A stretch of DNA of 64,000 nt from Osedax fenrisi (lineage: Eukaryota; Annelida; Polychaeta; Sabellida; Siboglinidae). Each line of letters opens with the position of its first letter. Position 1 is the stretch's first letter. Where the stretch lies: the NCBI GenBank assembly GCA_964019155.1, contig OZ025242.1:85222033-85286032 (forward strand). Reading direction: 5' to 3'. The position numbers and the translations under genes were made by a program. This document shows positions 10,993 to 21,419 of the stretch, one piece after another. The notes under the pieces were generated by a model, which was not told the DNA's origin, did not search any database, and worked only from the letters and a program-made list of their open reading frames with translations.

Positions 10993-12022
10993 TTATTATA
11001 ATAATAATATTATATTTTTATACATATATATATATTAAATAATCATTCATTTTCAATTATAATTTGATAAGATAACATATAAATGTTTGTTTTTTTTCTG
11101 TTTTTATTTCGTTTTTTATTCTTTATTTAAGAACTCTGTTTAAAACATGATTTTGATTAACTCACAACACTAACAATATGTATGAGCTACTATTGTATGT
11201 TATGATTTTTTAAATTATAAATTGAAAAACCATGTTTTTATAATTTGAAATTTAATAATTATTAAAATTAGATTTACAGGTATTTGAATTATTAAACAGA
11301 AATATATTTGTATTTTCTGGAGTATTTCGATTTGAATACGACATTACACATAATTTATCATAATTAGTATTTTAATAATTATAAAAATCAGATTTCGAAT
11401 ATTTTTAATTATATTTGAATAAAACATATAAATATTTGTATTTGATCAAATGCATTATCAAAATTAGTAATGTAATAATGATAATAATCAAATTGCTTTA
11501 TTTGTATTTCAAAGTTTATTTTTGTTTGTATTTACAAGTGTACATCAATATTTGTATTTGATAGTATACATAAATATATGTATTTGTATTTAATTGATTC
11601 AGAAAAAGGTTTTATTTGTTGTATTTTATTTGTTGTAAAATACAGTATACTTTTTGTTATATTCTTGTTTGTATGTTAGATTATATTTATATATGATCAA
11701 ATTCAAAATAATTATTTATTAAATAAAACAATTATTTTATAAATAATTTAATATTATATTTAATATTGGATTTTCATCGAAAGTGAAAAGTAAAAGTAAT
11801 AAAGGAAAAATGAAATAACGTATTATATTATTTATGTTTTTATTTGTATTTGAATCAAATATATTTATCAAATTCACTGGATTATAGGGTTTAAACTTTA
11901 TATACATAAAATAAATTAATATCTCCAAGCATTATATAATTTAGTAACGCAAACGGGCAAATGATTCCAAGGTGATATTTAACAAGTTCACTGGATTATA
12001 TATGTTCATCGCTCTTACTTAC
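10993..12022. other. AT-rich segment without a recognised gene
   Basis: Contains many TATTTGTATTTGA-like short repeats (11290-11600) and a minus-strand 63-codon frame (11737-11928) that is conserved in unit 2 but low-complexity. I do not call it a gene. Most of this segment is missing from A', where about 17520 joins sequence matching about 11780. The counterpart is 43435-44464. Confidence 0.5.
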
Positions 12023-12674
12023 ATTTTATCCCGTGAATCATGAATCGTAGGGGGAATTTTCTCACTATCTTCAACAACAAATCATCTCAGGTCGCCTCTC
12101 TCCGTAACCATGTAGAGTAGTTTACTGGTGTTCAGACATCCACTTATTGATATTAAACATATAGTTTTTTTGCGGTCTTCAACTATATAATAATGGCTGA
12201 TGTTAATGAATATATTTTTCATGAGTTATGAGAAATAGAAAAAAATAGAATGAGCTATGAAAAATAGTAAATAAAAGATAATTAAAAAAATAGTAGATAT
12301 TAATTATTATAATAAATATATAAGATTAAATAGTAATATGAAGATAACCAAATAAAATGACAGGCATAGATGTACATTTATTTAGCTGTAGTAGAACAGG
12401 TGGTGCGATACAGACTTTGTAACACGAAATTAATTGATAATTATATATATTTATATACATAACACTAACTTTACCTTACCAGGTCGATCCTTTTCGGAAT
12501 TCCATGACATGCATTCTCCGATCACCTCTAACATTTATCACATGTATTAGATCATCAGACATGTAAATCTATAGCGTCCATAAGTTGTTGTATATAGGTC
12601 TTTATTGGAGACCCAGTTGACGTCACTTATGCGATAACATCTCATCAGTTTCTCTTTATTGCTCCAACAGGCTA
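12023..12674 (-). pseudogene. Two minus-strand exon remnants, unknown gene, unit 1 (A copy)
   Basis: Exon a (12674 down to 12480) follows an acceptor-like TTTTCAG and ends at a donor reading CCTG/GTAAGG. It contains two open stretches in different frames: SNKEKLMRCYRISDVNW, then, after a frame change, MSDDLIHVINVRGDRRMHV and EFRKGST. Exon b (12124 down to 12023) follows ACACCAG and ends AAAAT/GTAAGTAAG. In matching phase it reads KLLYMVTERGDLR, a TGA, then FVVEDSEKIPPTIHDSRDK. The phases agree (2,2). Base composition is far less AT-rich than the neighbours. No family recognised. The stop, frame change and amino-acid-changing A/A' differences argue for a dead gene or transposon exon. Confidence 0.4.
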
Positions 12675-12888
12675 CTGAAAATTGCATTTAGACAATTATA
12701 TCAATATATTAAGATAGATAAGATATAGATTTTTAATAGATTTAATCTAAGATTACCATTTTGTAAATAATTTGTAATCAATAATTATTATAATACATTT
12801 TGTCACTTTTAAAACTGTTCTCTCTCATATGGAGTTATTATAAATTATATATATATATAATATTATATTATATATATGTATGGTAACT

Positions 12889-13151
12889 GGATCAAAGGAA
12901 CTTTATGATCAACGGACATCGATGTCCGTCGATCGTACAATTAATCTGATATTCTATACTATGTAAATCGATATCCTTCGATAGTATTATGCACTTGATT
13001 GTATTGTATTATATTTAGTAAATATGTAAATAATTAACAGATGTCAGTCGATCGTAAATTTATCGTATGTGCTAAAATTTAATAAAATCAAGTTAACTTT
13101 ACGATCGATGTCCGTCGAATTTGTCCGTTGGTCGTAAAGTTAATTTTATCC
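12889..13151. mobile_element. 263-bp inverted-repeat element with GATGTCCGTCGA boxes (B copy)
   Basis: Left end GGATCAAAGGAACTTTATGA, then TCAACGGACATCGATG. The right end in complement reads GGATAAAATTAACTTTACGA, then CCAACGGACAAATTCG. The subterminal box ACGATCGATGTCCGTCGA is one of the few GC-balanced motifs here and occurs in both ends and inside. No ORF. Probably a small non-autonomous DNA element; the superfamily is unresolved because I see no clean target duplication. Confidence 0.6.
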
Positions 13152-13494
13152 GTAACGCGTATAGATAAAACGTTAATAGTAGGGTAAATTAATAATGTAA
13201 TCAATTATAATATAATATTAAATATTATTTTAAAACATAAGTATGTAAGAAATCGGATTTCAATAATTAAAATGTATTTTTCAAAAATATAGAATTAAAC
13301 GGTTTTAGAAAATAATCTGTTTCTATATATATATAGTGAATAATCTATATTACATAGTTAATAACCTCTAATTCCAGTCAAGAAACCATTTAGTCGTCTT
13401 CTTATGAAATTGTGATAGTAACAAGTGCATTCATTTTTTTAAATTTGTAATTATTAATTCAAACAAATTATCATGATTCAAATTCTATATTTAT

Positions 13495-13564
13495 AAATAT
13501 TTATAATATAGGTGGCTAAATATAGTTTGATGAACAGTTATGCCACCTATATTATTAAATATTT
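13495..13564. repeat. Hairpin with GGTGGC/GCCACC stem (B copy)
   Basis: Arms AATATTTATAATATAGGTGG and CCACCTATATTATTAAATAT surround a loop of about 25 nt. Copies are at 20237-20305 and 46953-47021; the latter has lost one stem base (ATACCACC). Function unknown. Confidence 0.5.
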
Positions 13565-14005
13565 ATTAATACAAATTATACAAATTTAAAAATAGTAAGT
13601 TGACAACTTACTACATAATTGTATATATCGAACCGATACCCGAAGTGATACCCTAACAGAAGCTAAATTATAAATAAATATGTGAGACCATAAAATCTTT
13701 CCAAATACCCGAAAATTATAGATTTAAACCGAACCGTAAAAAAAAGATTTGAGATTTGAAATTGTACAGCACTAATATTATATTTAATATAATATTAGTA
13801 TATTAAATATACACTATATATATATATACTATATGTATATATTCATAGAGCTAGAGAGAAATTTTTCTCACTAGCTATGTGTATATATTAGATGTATTTG
13901 ACAACTTATTGATAATATTACTTATAAGTTATTCATCATCAAATACTATCTTTAAATATGATGTATGTGTGAGCTATGTATAAGTGTTACCTATATGAAG
14001 AATTA

Positions 14006-14745
14006 ATCTTTGTATTATTGTAGATTCACTACACTATGCACATATGTGTATGTGAACATGAGCACTCGAATGCTCACTCTTGATAAGTAATATCTTGACC
14101 ACGTTTCTATAATTGCAATTAATAATATTTAATAATACAATATAAATACAATGGATATACATGGAGAATATATCCATTGTTTTGATTTGTTCAGTGCATT
14201 TTGTATTCATTAATAATTAGACAAATATTATTTTTCATTTACGATGATGATACATATGAATCCGTATTAAATATACACCCGATATTCTTAATATGATAAA
14301 CGATGTTCAAAATTATATATCTAATAATAATATCGACAACTCTGAGTTATTGTGTCATCAATTATTAAATATTAGATCACGTGTTGAAAATTGTTTCATA
14401 TCAAAGTTAATAACTTCTAAACAAACAAATATTACTAATTATTGTACTTAATCAATAATAAAATAAAATATATATTTCAAGAATACTTTTATTTAATTTA
14501 ATATATTTATTATATAATTATATATAATTTATATTAGTTTAATAATTAATAGTATTAACTTAATATACACAATTAACGATATAATAGAAATTAAGGATAG
14601 CATATATTTGATATTTGATAATACAAGTACATATTCTATTAAGTGGGCGTAATTTAAAATTAGCCACGCCTTCATCATATGTAACGAAAATCGGAGTATC
14701 GACATATTTTTGGATCTCCTGGGATGTCGATACAAGCGGCTTTTA
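14006..14745. other. D segment, present only in unit 1
   Basis: Sequence between B and A' with no counterpart in unit 2. It holds the probable pogo-type transposase end (14243-14451), a short inverted ATACATGGAGAATATATCCA motif near 14160, and a minus-strand 68-codon frame (14529-14735) without recognisable features. It may be the remnant of another element or part of a formerly longer unit. Confidence 0.6.
14243..14451 (+). pseudogene. Probable pogo/Tigger-type transposase C-terminal fragment
   Basis: An acidic stretch DDDTYESV (14243 on) is followed in another frame by YTPDILNMINDVQNYI (from 14272), then SELLCHQLLNIRSRVENC and a final SKQTNITNYCT before TAA 14449-14451. The layout of acidic run, helical pair and terminal KQT-x-IT-(D/N)-(Y/F) is how many pogo/Tigger (CENP-B-like, Tc1/mariner superfamily) transposases end. 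One frameshift lies after the acidic run, and no catalytic part was found. The assignment rests on motif resemblance only. Confidence 0.35.
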
Positions 14746-14930
14746 CTGTAATTATCAATATAATATCATTATATAATTTATTATAATAAATAAGTTTTTA
14801 TAGAATTATAATTTATAGATAATATATCAAATTTATTAATTAAATACAATATTTTCAATATATTTTCAATTACAGAGAACAATAAATGTATTTATTAATT
14901 GATTTTAAATTATAATAAATAAAGTATCTA

Positions 14931-15079
14931 AAAGGGGTTTCACACCAACTCAAACGCAATTATTAACTCTAATAATTAGGTGTAAAACCCCTTTTACGGG
15001 TATTTAAATAATATAGTTAAACTTTAACCTCTAATAATTCGAGTTAATAATTGCGTTCGAGTTGGTGTGAAACCCCTTT
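14931..15079. mobile_element. 149-bp TA-flanked MITE, A' only
   Basis: Ends AAAGGGGTTTCACACCAACT and the complementary AGTTGGTGTGAAACCCCTTT. The inverted repeat continues inward through ACGCAATTATTAACTC. TA lies on each side (14929-14930, 15080-15081), as for a Tc1/mariner-type MITE. Much of the 149 bp is inverted-repeat arm, so it would fold into a long hairpin. The paralogous site in A (about 6181) does not contain it. Confidence 0.82.
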
Positions 15080-16412
15080 TACATATATATAAATAATATT
15101 TTATAATAATTTCAATTAATGTATTGTATTATTAAAAGAGAAGAAATCTATATGTATAATAATAAATATTTGCAAAATAATTATGAATAATTGACTTTTA
15201 AATTAAAATTTTAAATACAAACTTTATTTAAAATATTAATACATATAATATATGTATAATATATAAATAAACATATAAATAACTTATCACATTATTAAAA
15301 TGAAATATTGACCCCATACATTTTTTAATATTTATTTTGTTAAGTTTTAAAATGACTATTTCATATGGTTAAAATTGAATTATATATAACTTCAATATAT
15401 TATTATAAAGATCCAAATTATTTTACTAATTTTCAACAACAAAAATATTTATTAATTCATTTTTTGTTAATCATTTCATAGGTCGCTCACATCTTAATAC
15501 AATAAATATTTACATTATTATATGACTTATTACATATATAGCTTTAATGTCTATTAGATATTTATGATAAATGTTATTTGTAAACCCATCATTTTTCAAT
15601 ATATAAGCAGCCAATCATTCATACACTTGCAGGTGGCAATATATAACTAGCTGCAGTTTTATTCATTACCTATATAAATTGAGATATATATATATTAATA
15701 TATAGATAAGATGGTATTATAAATAAAATTGGTGGGATGTAATATATGAATCATACAATGGTAACATTAACATGTGATTATTATGTAATAATACATATAT
15801 AATACATAATACATATATAATGATATATTTATAATTTATTATAAAAATGTACATGAGAAATATATAATGGATATAAATATAATTAATAAGCTGACTTGTA
15901 AATCATAGAGTTGTAAAATAAATTCATATGCAGTAGAGCATTACATCGCCTCCCCTTATGTAAACAAACAATATATTTAGCCATATTATATACATTATTA
16001 ATATACATTACTAGTATTAATTAATAAAGTAGTAATTTACTAATTGGTTATACATATAATTCTTTATATACAAATTAATAATGGGTGGCCTGTAAAATTA
16101 TACTAGTGGGTTAAACCTTAAATAATATATAAAGTATCATTTCATTTATGTATTTATCTAAGTATATCAATATTAATTTTACTATATGAATAACTTATTC
16201 GAATAAGGGTGGTAGACCTAGGTATACCTAGGACTCTACAATATCATATTGTCAATATGAGATTTTTAAAAACAGAAAAGTCAAAACAGTAGTTTATAAT
16301 ATAGAAAAATATTGTTATTAAATATTTTGTAGTCCAAAGCTGAACTATTTAAGCATTCATATTTTACTAATGAACCAGTAAAATAATTTGACTCAACTTT
16401 AATTCGGCAAAT

Positions 16413-16595
16413 TTGTGGACAGCTCAACAAATAGATGATGATTTCAAGAATATAATAATATCATTGATGATAGCTTCATCTGCATCAATTCATAGCATAT
16501 TTAGTACATTTGAATTACTAAATGTTTAAATATGTAAGTGTCTAGGACTTAATAAAGTTAAAAAACTTGTTTTTATTTACAAAACATTAAGATAA
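16413..16595 (+). pseudogene. hAT transposase C-terminal fragment, unit 1 (A' copy)
   Basis: Paralogue of 7495-7668 in the A' block. It preserves the family signature better: ASSASIHSIFSTFELL and then, after one stop, CLGLNKVKKLVFIYKTLR, which matches the usual hAT ending. It has one extra codon in the SLMIASSAS region compared with the A copy. The A and A' differences are largely amino-acid changing, as expected of two neutrally drifting relics. Confidence 0.74.
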
Positions 16596-16795
16596 CTATG
16601 TTATAATATATGGACATTTATTTTAATATAAAATTATTAATAAATATACAATAAAATATTTATCTTTTCATATATTTATATATATTTAAATAAATAAATA
16701 TCACAAGATTTAGGTATAAAACTTATAAAAATGAAATGTATATAGTATCATTGGTTTTTACCATAAATATACATGGAAAAGTTTTCCATTTTTTC

Positions 16796-16823
16796 CCTGT
16801 AGGGTTTTTTCACCTAATACAGG
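16796..16823. other. Paralogous site of the GGGTGTTCAC element in A'
   Basis: In the A' block the place occupied by the 1-kb element reads CCCTGTAGGGTTTTTTCACC then TAATACAGG. It is not a simple empty TA. It keeps TAGGGT and CACCTA-like element tips, as an excision footprint or an internal deletion would leave. Confidence 0.5.
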
Positions 16824-17765
16824 TTATTTTGAGAAAATAGAGAAATCCTAAAATATATTATTATTAATGATTGTTTATAACATGTTTTTTCATTTTTAAT
16901 ACCCAATATTCTTTTACAAAAATAAAATTATTTAAATAAAGTAGATAAATTGTTGTTAAATAATAAACTAATAATAAAGTAATACATATTATATGAATAA
17001 TCATTATTACTTCGAATAATATACTATCTGTATTATTAGCATCATTAAATCATATTGTCATACTATACATTAATATGAAAATTATAATTATTGTAATATT
17101 TATTTTGTTACAATATAACATGATATGAGTATTTCTGTATTATTTAATGTTATAGACAAAAAGGAGATTGTATCACAATCTATATATAATATACACTGTA
17201 TTTGTATATAATTAATATTATAAAAACTGTATGAACTTTCATATTTCTTTTATAATAAATTATTATAAATAATAAAGTAAAATTAGATTTCTTTTATGTT
17301 TTGATATAATAAATTGTATAATAATTAAAAATGAATGATTATTTAATAAATTTAAAAATATAATATTATTATTAATATAATAAAGTTAAATAAATATATA
17401 ATTTATATAAAAGAAATATGAAAGTTTATAGTTTTTTTCATATAGTATTAAATATAATATTATACAATTTATATCAAAACATAAAAGAAATCTAATTTTA
17501 CTTTATTATTTATAATAATTATTAATAAAGTGAAAAGTAAAAGTAATAAAGGAAAAATTAAAGTATGCATTATATATTTATGTGATTATTTGTATTTGAA
17601 TCGAATATATTTATAAAATTCACTGGATTATAGGGTTTAAATTTATATACATTAAATAAATTAATATCTCCAAGCATTATATAATTTAGTAACGCAAACG
17701 GGTAAATGATTACAAGGTGATATTTATCAAGTTCACTGGATTATATATGTTCAACTCTTACTTAC

Positions 17766-18418
17766 ATTTTATCCCGTGAATCATGAATCGTAGTGGGAAT
17801 TTTCTCACTATCTTCAACAACAAATCATCTCAGGTCGCCTCTCTCCGTAACCATGTCGAGTAGTTTACTGGTGTTCAGCATCCGCTAATTGATATTAAAC
17901 ATATAGTTTTTTTGCGGTCTTCAACTATATAATAATGGCTGATGTTAATGAATATATTTTTCATGAGTTATGAGAAATAAAAAAAAATAGAATGAGCTAT
18001 GAAAAATAGTAAATAAAAGATAATTAAAAAAATAGTAGATATTAATTATTATAATAAATATATAAGATTAAATAGTAATATGAAGATAACCAAATAAAAT
18101 GACCTGCATAGATCTATATTTATTTAGCTGTAGTAGAACAGGTGGTGGTGGTGCGATATAGACTTTGTAACACGAAATGAATTGATAATTATATATATTT
18201 ATATACATAACACTAAACCTTACCAGGTCGATCCTTTTCGGCATTCCATGTCATGCATTCTCCGATCACCTCTAACATTTATCACATGTATTAGATCATC
18301 AGACATGTAAATCTATAGCGTTGATAAGTTGTTGTATATAGGTCTTTATTGGAGAACCAGGTGACATCACTCATGCGATAACATCTCACCAGTTTCGCTT
18401 TATTGCTCCAACAGGGTA
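17766..18418 (-). pseudogene. Two minus-strand exon remnants, A' copy
   Basis: Paralogue of 12023-12674: exon a 18418-18224 and exon b 17867-17766, with the same lengths (195 and 102 bp) and both donors intact. The acceptor AG before exon a is lost (TTTTCAT). Most differences from the A copy alter residues (for example NW to TW, MEFRK to MECRK). Exon b has LLDMV instead of LLYMV, which may be the older state. The same TGA is present. Confidence 0.4.
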
Positions 18419-18793
18419 ATGAAAATTGCATCTAGACAATTATATCAATGTAGATAGTTAAACTGTGTTTATAAATAGAATTACTTATTAAACAAGATGA
18501 TTCATACATTAACTTATGCATATAACTTATTACATTAATAATGAAAACAACTCTTGATTATGATGTAATCATAGTACAACATATGTATTTAGTTACACCC
18601 ATATGGTATATGGTATACATATCAATCGACATGTTGATACCAACTTTACAAATGCACTACCCTCCGTACTATAACAAGCTCATATTTAGATGGGCGACGG
18701 TTATTCATAGTATATAAACAAAATAATAATTAAATCCAATTAATACTACAAATTTAGTAAAATATAAGTTATTAAATCATACTATAATTATGT

Positions 18794-18870
18794 TCGCTTT
18801 ACGATCGGCGGAAAAATATACATACATCCGTCGAATTTATCCCTTGATCGCAAAGTTCTCTTGATCCGAT
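18794..18870 (-). mobile_element. Solo end related to the 263-bp element, C segment
   Basis: In complement reads CGGATCAAGAGAACTTTGCG, then ATCAAGGGATAAATTCGACG, matching the tip and subterminal box of the 263-bp element. The unit 2 version (45502-45583) keeps the full CATCGATGTCCGTCGA box; unit 1 has lost about six bases of it. Confidence 0.5.
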
Positions 18871-19095
18871 TTATCAATATTTAAAAATAAATTATAATAA
18901 AATAATTATCTAAAATTATTTATAGCTTATAAGTAATATAGTAAATAATATTTACTAATTTACAAAATATAGTATGTATATTAATAATATTATATATTTA
19001 TATAAATTGTTATTATACAAATACAATACGTTCAAAAATATCATTATGTATATATATCAAGCATTAAATAAATTATTTATCAAGTTGGAAATATG

Positions 19096-19334
19096 ATCGT
19101 AATAGTTTTAAAGTGTCCAGTCATATATTTAAAAGTATTATAAAATAATTAAATATGAGTACTATACTAAATAGTAATATTACATGTTTAGATGGCTATA
19201 GTATAAATAATGTTTAGATAATTATTTTATAATACTAGTTATAGTTTATTATAATTGTTAAGTCATAAATGCGCTATAAATTAATTTCGTGAAACCACTT
19301 AAGTATTGACTGGACACTTTAAAACTATTACGAT
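19096..19334. mobile_element. 239-bp inverted-repeat element, AAAGTGTCCAGTCA type, unit 1
   Basis: The left arm ATCGTAATAGTTTTAAAGTG continues TCCAGTCA; the right arm is its exact complement (TGACTGGACACTTTAAAACT then ATTACGAT). The similarity extends outward with mismatches (GAAATAT). No ORF. MITE-like, superfamily uncertain. Confidence 0.72.
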
Positions 19335-19472
19335 AATATTTCAAACTGATGACGAATATGATATTAATCATAATAATTATATATGTATATTAATTGTTAT
19401 TATAAATGATTTATTAAGTTGATATTGAATATTATTAGTTGACAAATTAATTTTTCATATACTTTATATAAT

Positions 19473-20735
19473 TTTTAATAGATTTAATCTAAGATTACCA
19501 TTTTGTAAATAATTTGTAATCAATAATTATTATGATACATTTTGTCACTTTTAAAACTGTTCTCTCTCATATGGAGTTATTATAAATTATATATATATAT
19601 AATATTATATTATATATATGTATGGTAACTGGATCAAAGGAACTTTATGATCAACGGACATCGATGTCCGTCGATCGTACAATTAATCTGATATTCTATA
19701 CTATGTAAATCGATATCCTTCGATAGTATTATGCACTTGATTGTATTGTATTATATTTAGTAAATATGTAAATAATTAACAGATGTCAGTCGATCGTAAA
19801 TTTATCGTATGTGCTAAAATTTAATAAAATCAAGTTAACTTTACGATCGATGTCCGTCGAATTTGTCCGTTGGTCGTAAAGTTAATTTTATCCGTAACGC
19901 GTATAGATAAAACGTTAATAGTAGGGTAAATTAATAATGTAATCAATTATAATATAATATTAAATATTATTTTAAAACATAAGTATGTAAGAAATCGGAT
20001 TTCAATAATTAAAATGTATTTTTCAAAAATATAGAATTAAACGGTTTTAGAAAATAATCTGTTGCTATATATATATAGTGAATAATCTGTATTACATAGT
20101 TAATAACCTCTAATTCCAGTCAAGAAACCATTTAGTCGTCTTCTTATGAAATTGTGATAGTAACAAGTGCATTCATTTTTTTAAATTTGTAATTATTAAT
20201 TCAAACAAATTATCATGATTCAAATTCTATATTTATAAATATTTATAATATAGGTGGCTAAATATAGTTTGATGAACAGTTATGCCACCTATATTATTAA
20301 ATATTTATTAATACAAATTATACAAATTTAAAAATAGTAAGTTGACAATTTACTACATAATTGTATATATCGAACCGATACCCGAAGTGATACCCTAACA
20401 GAAGCTAAATTATAAATAAATATGTGAGACCATAAAATCTTTCCAAATACCCGAAAATTATAGATTTAAACCGAACCGTAAAAAAAAGATTTGAGATTTG
20501 AAATTGTACAGCACTAATATTATATTTAATATAATATTAGTATATTAAATATACACTATATATATATACTATATGTATATATTCATAGAGCTAGAGAGAA
20601 ATTTTTCTCACTAGCTATGTGTATATATTAGATGTATTTGACAACTTATTGATAATATTACTTATAAGTTATTCATCATCAAATACTATCTTTAAATATG
20701 ATGTATGTGTGAGCTATGTATAAGTGTTACCTACT
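19473..20735. repeat. B' block, second copy, unit 1
   Basis: Second copy of the B block in unit 1, almost identical to 12730-14005. It is preceded by the C segment and followed by the E region, the same context as the single B copy of unit 2. Confidence 0.85.
19631..19893. mobile_element. 263-bp inverted-repeat element (B' copy)
   Basis: Same as 12889-13151, with the same length and boundaries. Confidence 0.6.
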
Positions 20736-20830
20736 AGAGTATCGTGCTGTGTGAATACGTCGTACTGTGTGTGTGTATCGTACTATGTGGGTATGTCGTA
20801 CTGTACGAATCGTACATCATGATGGTGTGC
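20736..20830. repeat. Degenerate short tandem repeat around CGTACTGTGTG
   Basis: Imperfect copies of a unit of about 20-24 bp containing (T/G)CGT(A/G)CT(G/A)TGTG. The counterpart is at about 47449-47545. Just downstream (about 20945-20965) lies AATCGGAGACTCCCCTATAT, the complement of the tip of the 971-bp element, as a truncated relative. Confidence 0.5.
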
Positions 20831-20999
20831 ATATTTGTGGGTTGCCGATATTCTCGATTGCAATATTAAAAGTTAGGTAATATGTAATAAAGGTAATATT
20901 TAGTTATTAAAAATAAATATCACTTTATTATAAGATATATCTTATATAATCGGAGACTCCCCTATATATATATATAATTTATTTTTTTCCTCCGATTTA

Positions 21000-21222
21000 T
21001 GGGCATCCTATATGGGTCTGACCAAACCGAGACCTCTTCCCTTGTTATTTGATGATGTGTTCAGCTCGTTTCATCAACATCCCAAATATTAGTAAATAGT
21101 AAATCACAACTTATTTATATTTGTTTACTATTATTTATATATTTCTGTCATATTATTTATTGTTACCCATCGTATTGAATCTATTCAATAAACTATTATC
21201 TATCTATCTATCTATCTATATA
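21000..21222 (+). mobile_element. Possible LINE 3' tail ending in (TATC)n, unit 1
   Basis: A GC-balanced stretch (GGGTCTGACCAAACCGAGAC) is followed by TTCAATAAACTAT and a (TATC)n run at 21197-21219. A short 3' region closing with AATAAA and a tetranucleotide run is a common ending of animal non-LTR retrotransposons. There is no coding part to confirm it. The unit 2 copy is at about 47705-47935. Confidence 0.35.
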
Positions 21223-21256
21223 TTAACACAACAATAATGAATTTATTATATTTTAG

Positions 21257-21346
21257 CGTAAAGATGAATCCAAGAAAATTGATGATGTAGATGATGATGA
21301 CTTAACTCTTTCAGATGATTACAATTTATTTATTAACAATATTTAA
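21257..21346 (+). pseudogene. Terminal-exon-like piece with polyadenylation signal, unit 1
   Basis: After an acceptor-like TTATATTTTAG (ending 21256) there are 29 codons and TAA (21344-21346). The peptide is strongly acidic (KIDDVDDDDLTLSDDYNLF). AATAAA overlaps the stop region (21345-21350), and a T-rich stretch follows. This looks like the last coding exon of a gene. It is identical in unit 2. I cannot identify the protein; no upstream exon was found, so it is probably an orphaned exon. Confidence 0.4.
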
Positions 21347-21419
21347 TAAAATTTTAATATAAACATATTGTTTTCTATTTTGTAGTGTTAACATATTAAT
21401 TAATATAATAAATAGTCAA

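Larger units (their letters stand above)
12730..14005. repeat. B block, first copy, unit 1
   Basis: Nearly identical to 19473-20735 (B') and to about 46187-47448 in unit 2. It begins TTTTTAATAGATTTAATC and ends GTATAAGTGTTACCTA, after which B enters the D segment but B' enters E. It contains the 263-bp inverted-repeat element, a GGTGGC hairpin and a palindromic TATATACTATATGTATATA cluster near 13810. Confidence 0.85.
14746..18455. repeat. A' block: shorter paralogue of the A block
   Basis: Collinear with 5998-12720 but much shorter. It lacks the 1,018-bp and 609-bp elements, the 45-bp palindrome and most of the 10.3-11.7 kb segment, and uniquely has a 149-bp element at 14931. It is noticeably more diverged from A than the units are from each other, so the A/A' split is older than the array. 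It is absent from unit 2. Confidence 0.85.
18456..19472. repeat. C segment, unit 1
   Basis: Collinear with about 45166-46186 of unit 2. It links A' (A in unit 2) to B' (B in unit 2). It is missing after the first A copy of unit 1, where 12720 joins directly to B. It contains a solo GATGTCC-type end and the 239-bp inverted-repeat element. Confidence 0.8.

Noticed and set aside
11737..11928. 63-codon minus-strand frame as a possible third exon of the minus-strand gene
   Set aside because: Low complexity (NKNINN, LLLLLF), and I see no splice sites in the right phase.
12193..12231. Short plus-strand frame MADVNEYIFHEL with a good start context
   Set aside because: Only 12 codons to TGA with a further stop soon after. 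It lies opposite the putative minus-strand intron and has no other support.
21197..21219. (TATC)n as a CRISPR-like or telomeric repeat
   Set aside because: A simple tetranucleotide microsatellite with no spacers, in a position typical of a LINE tail.
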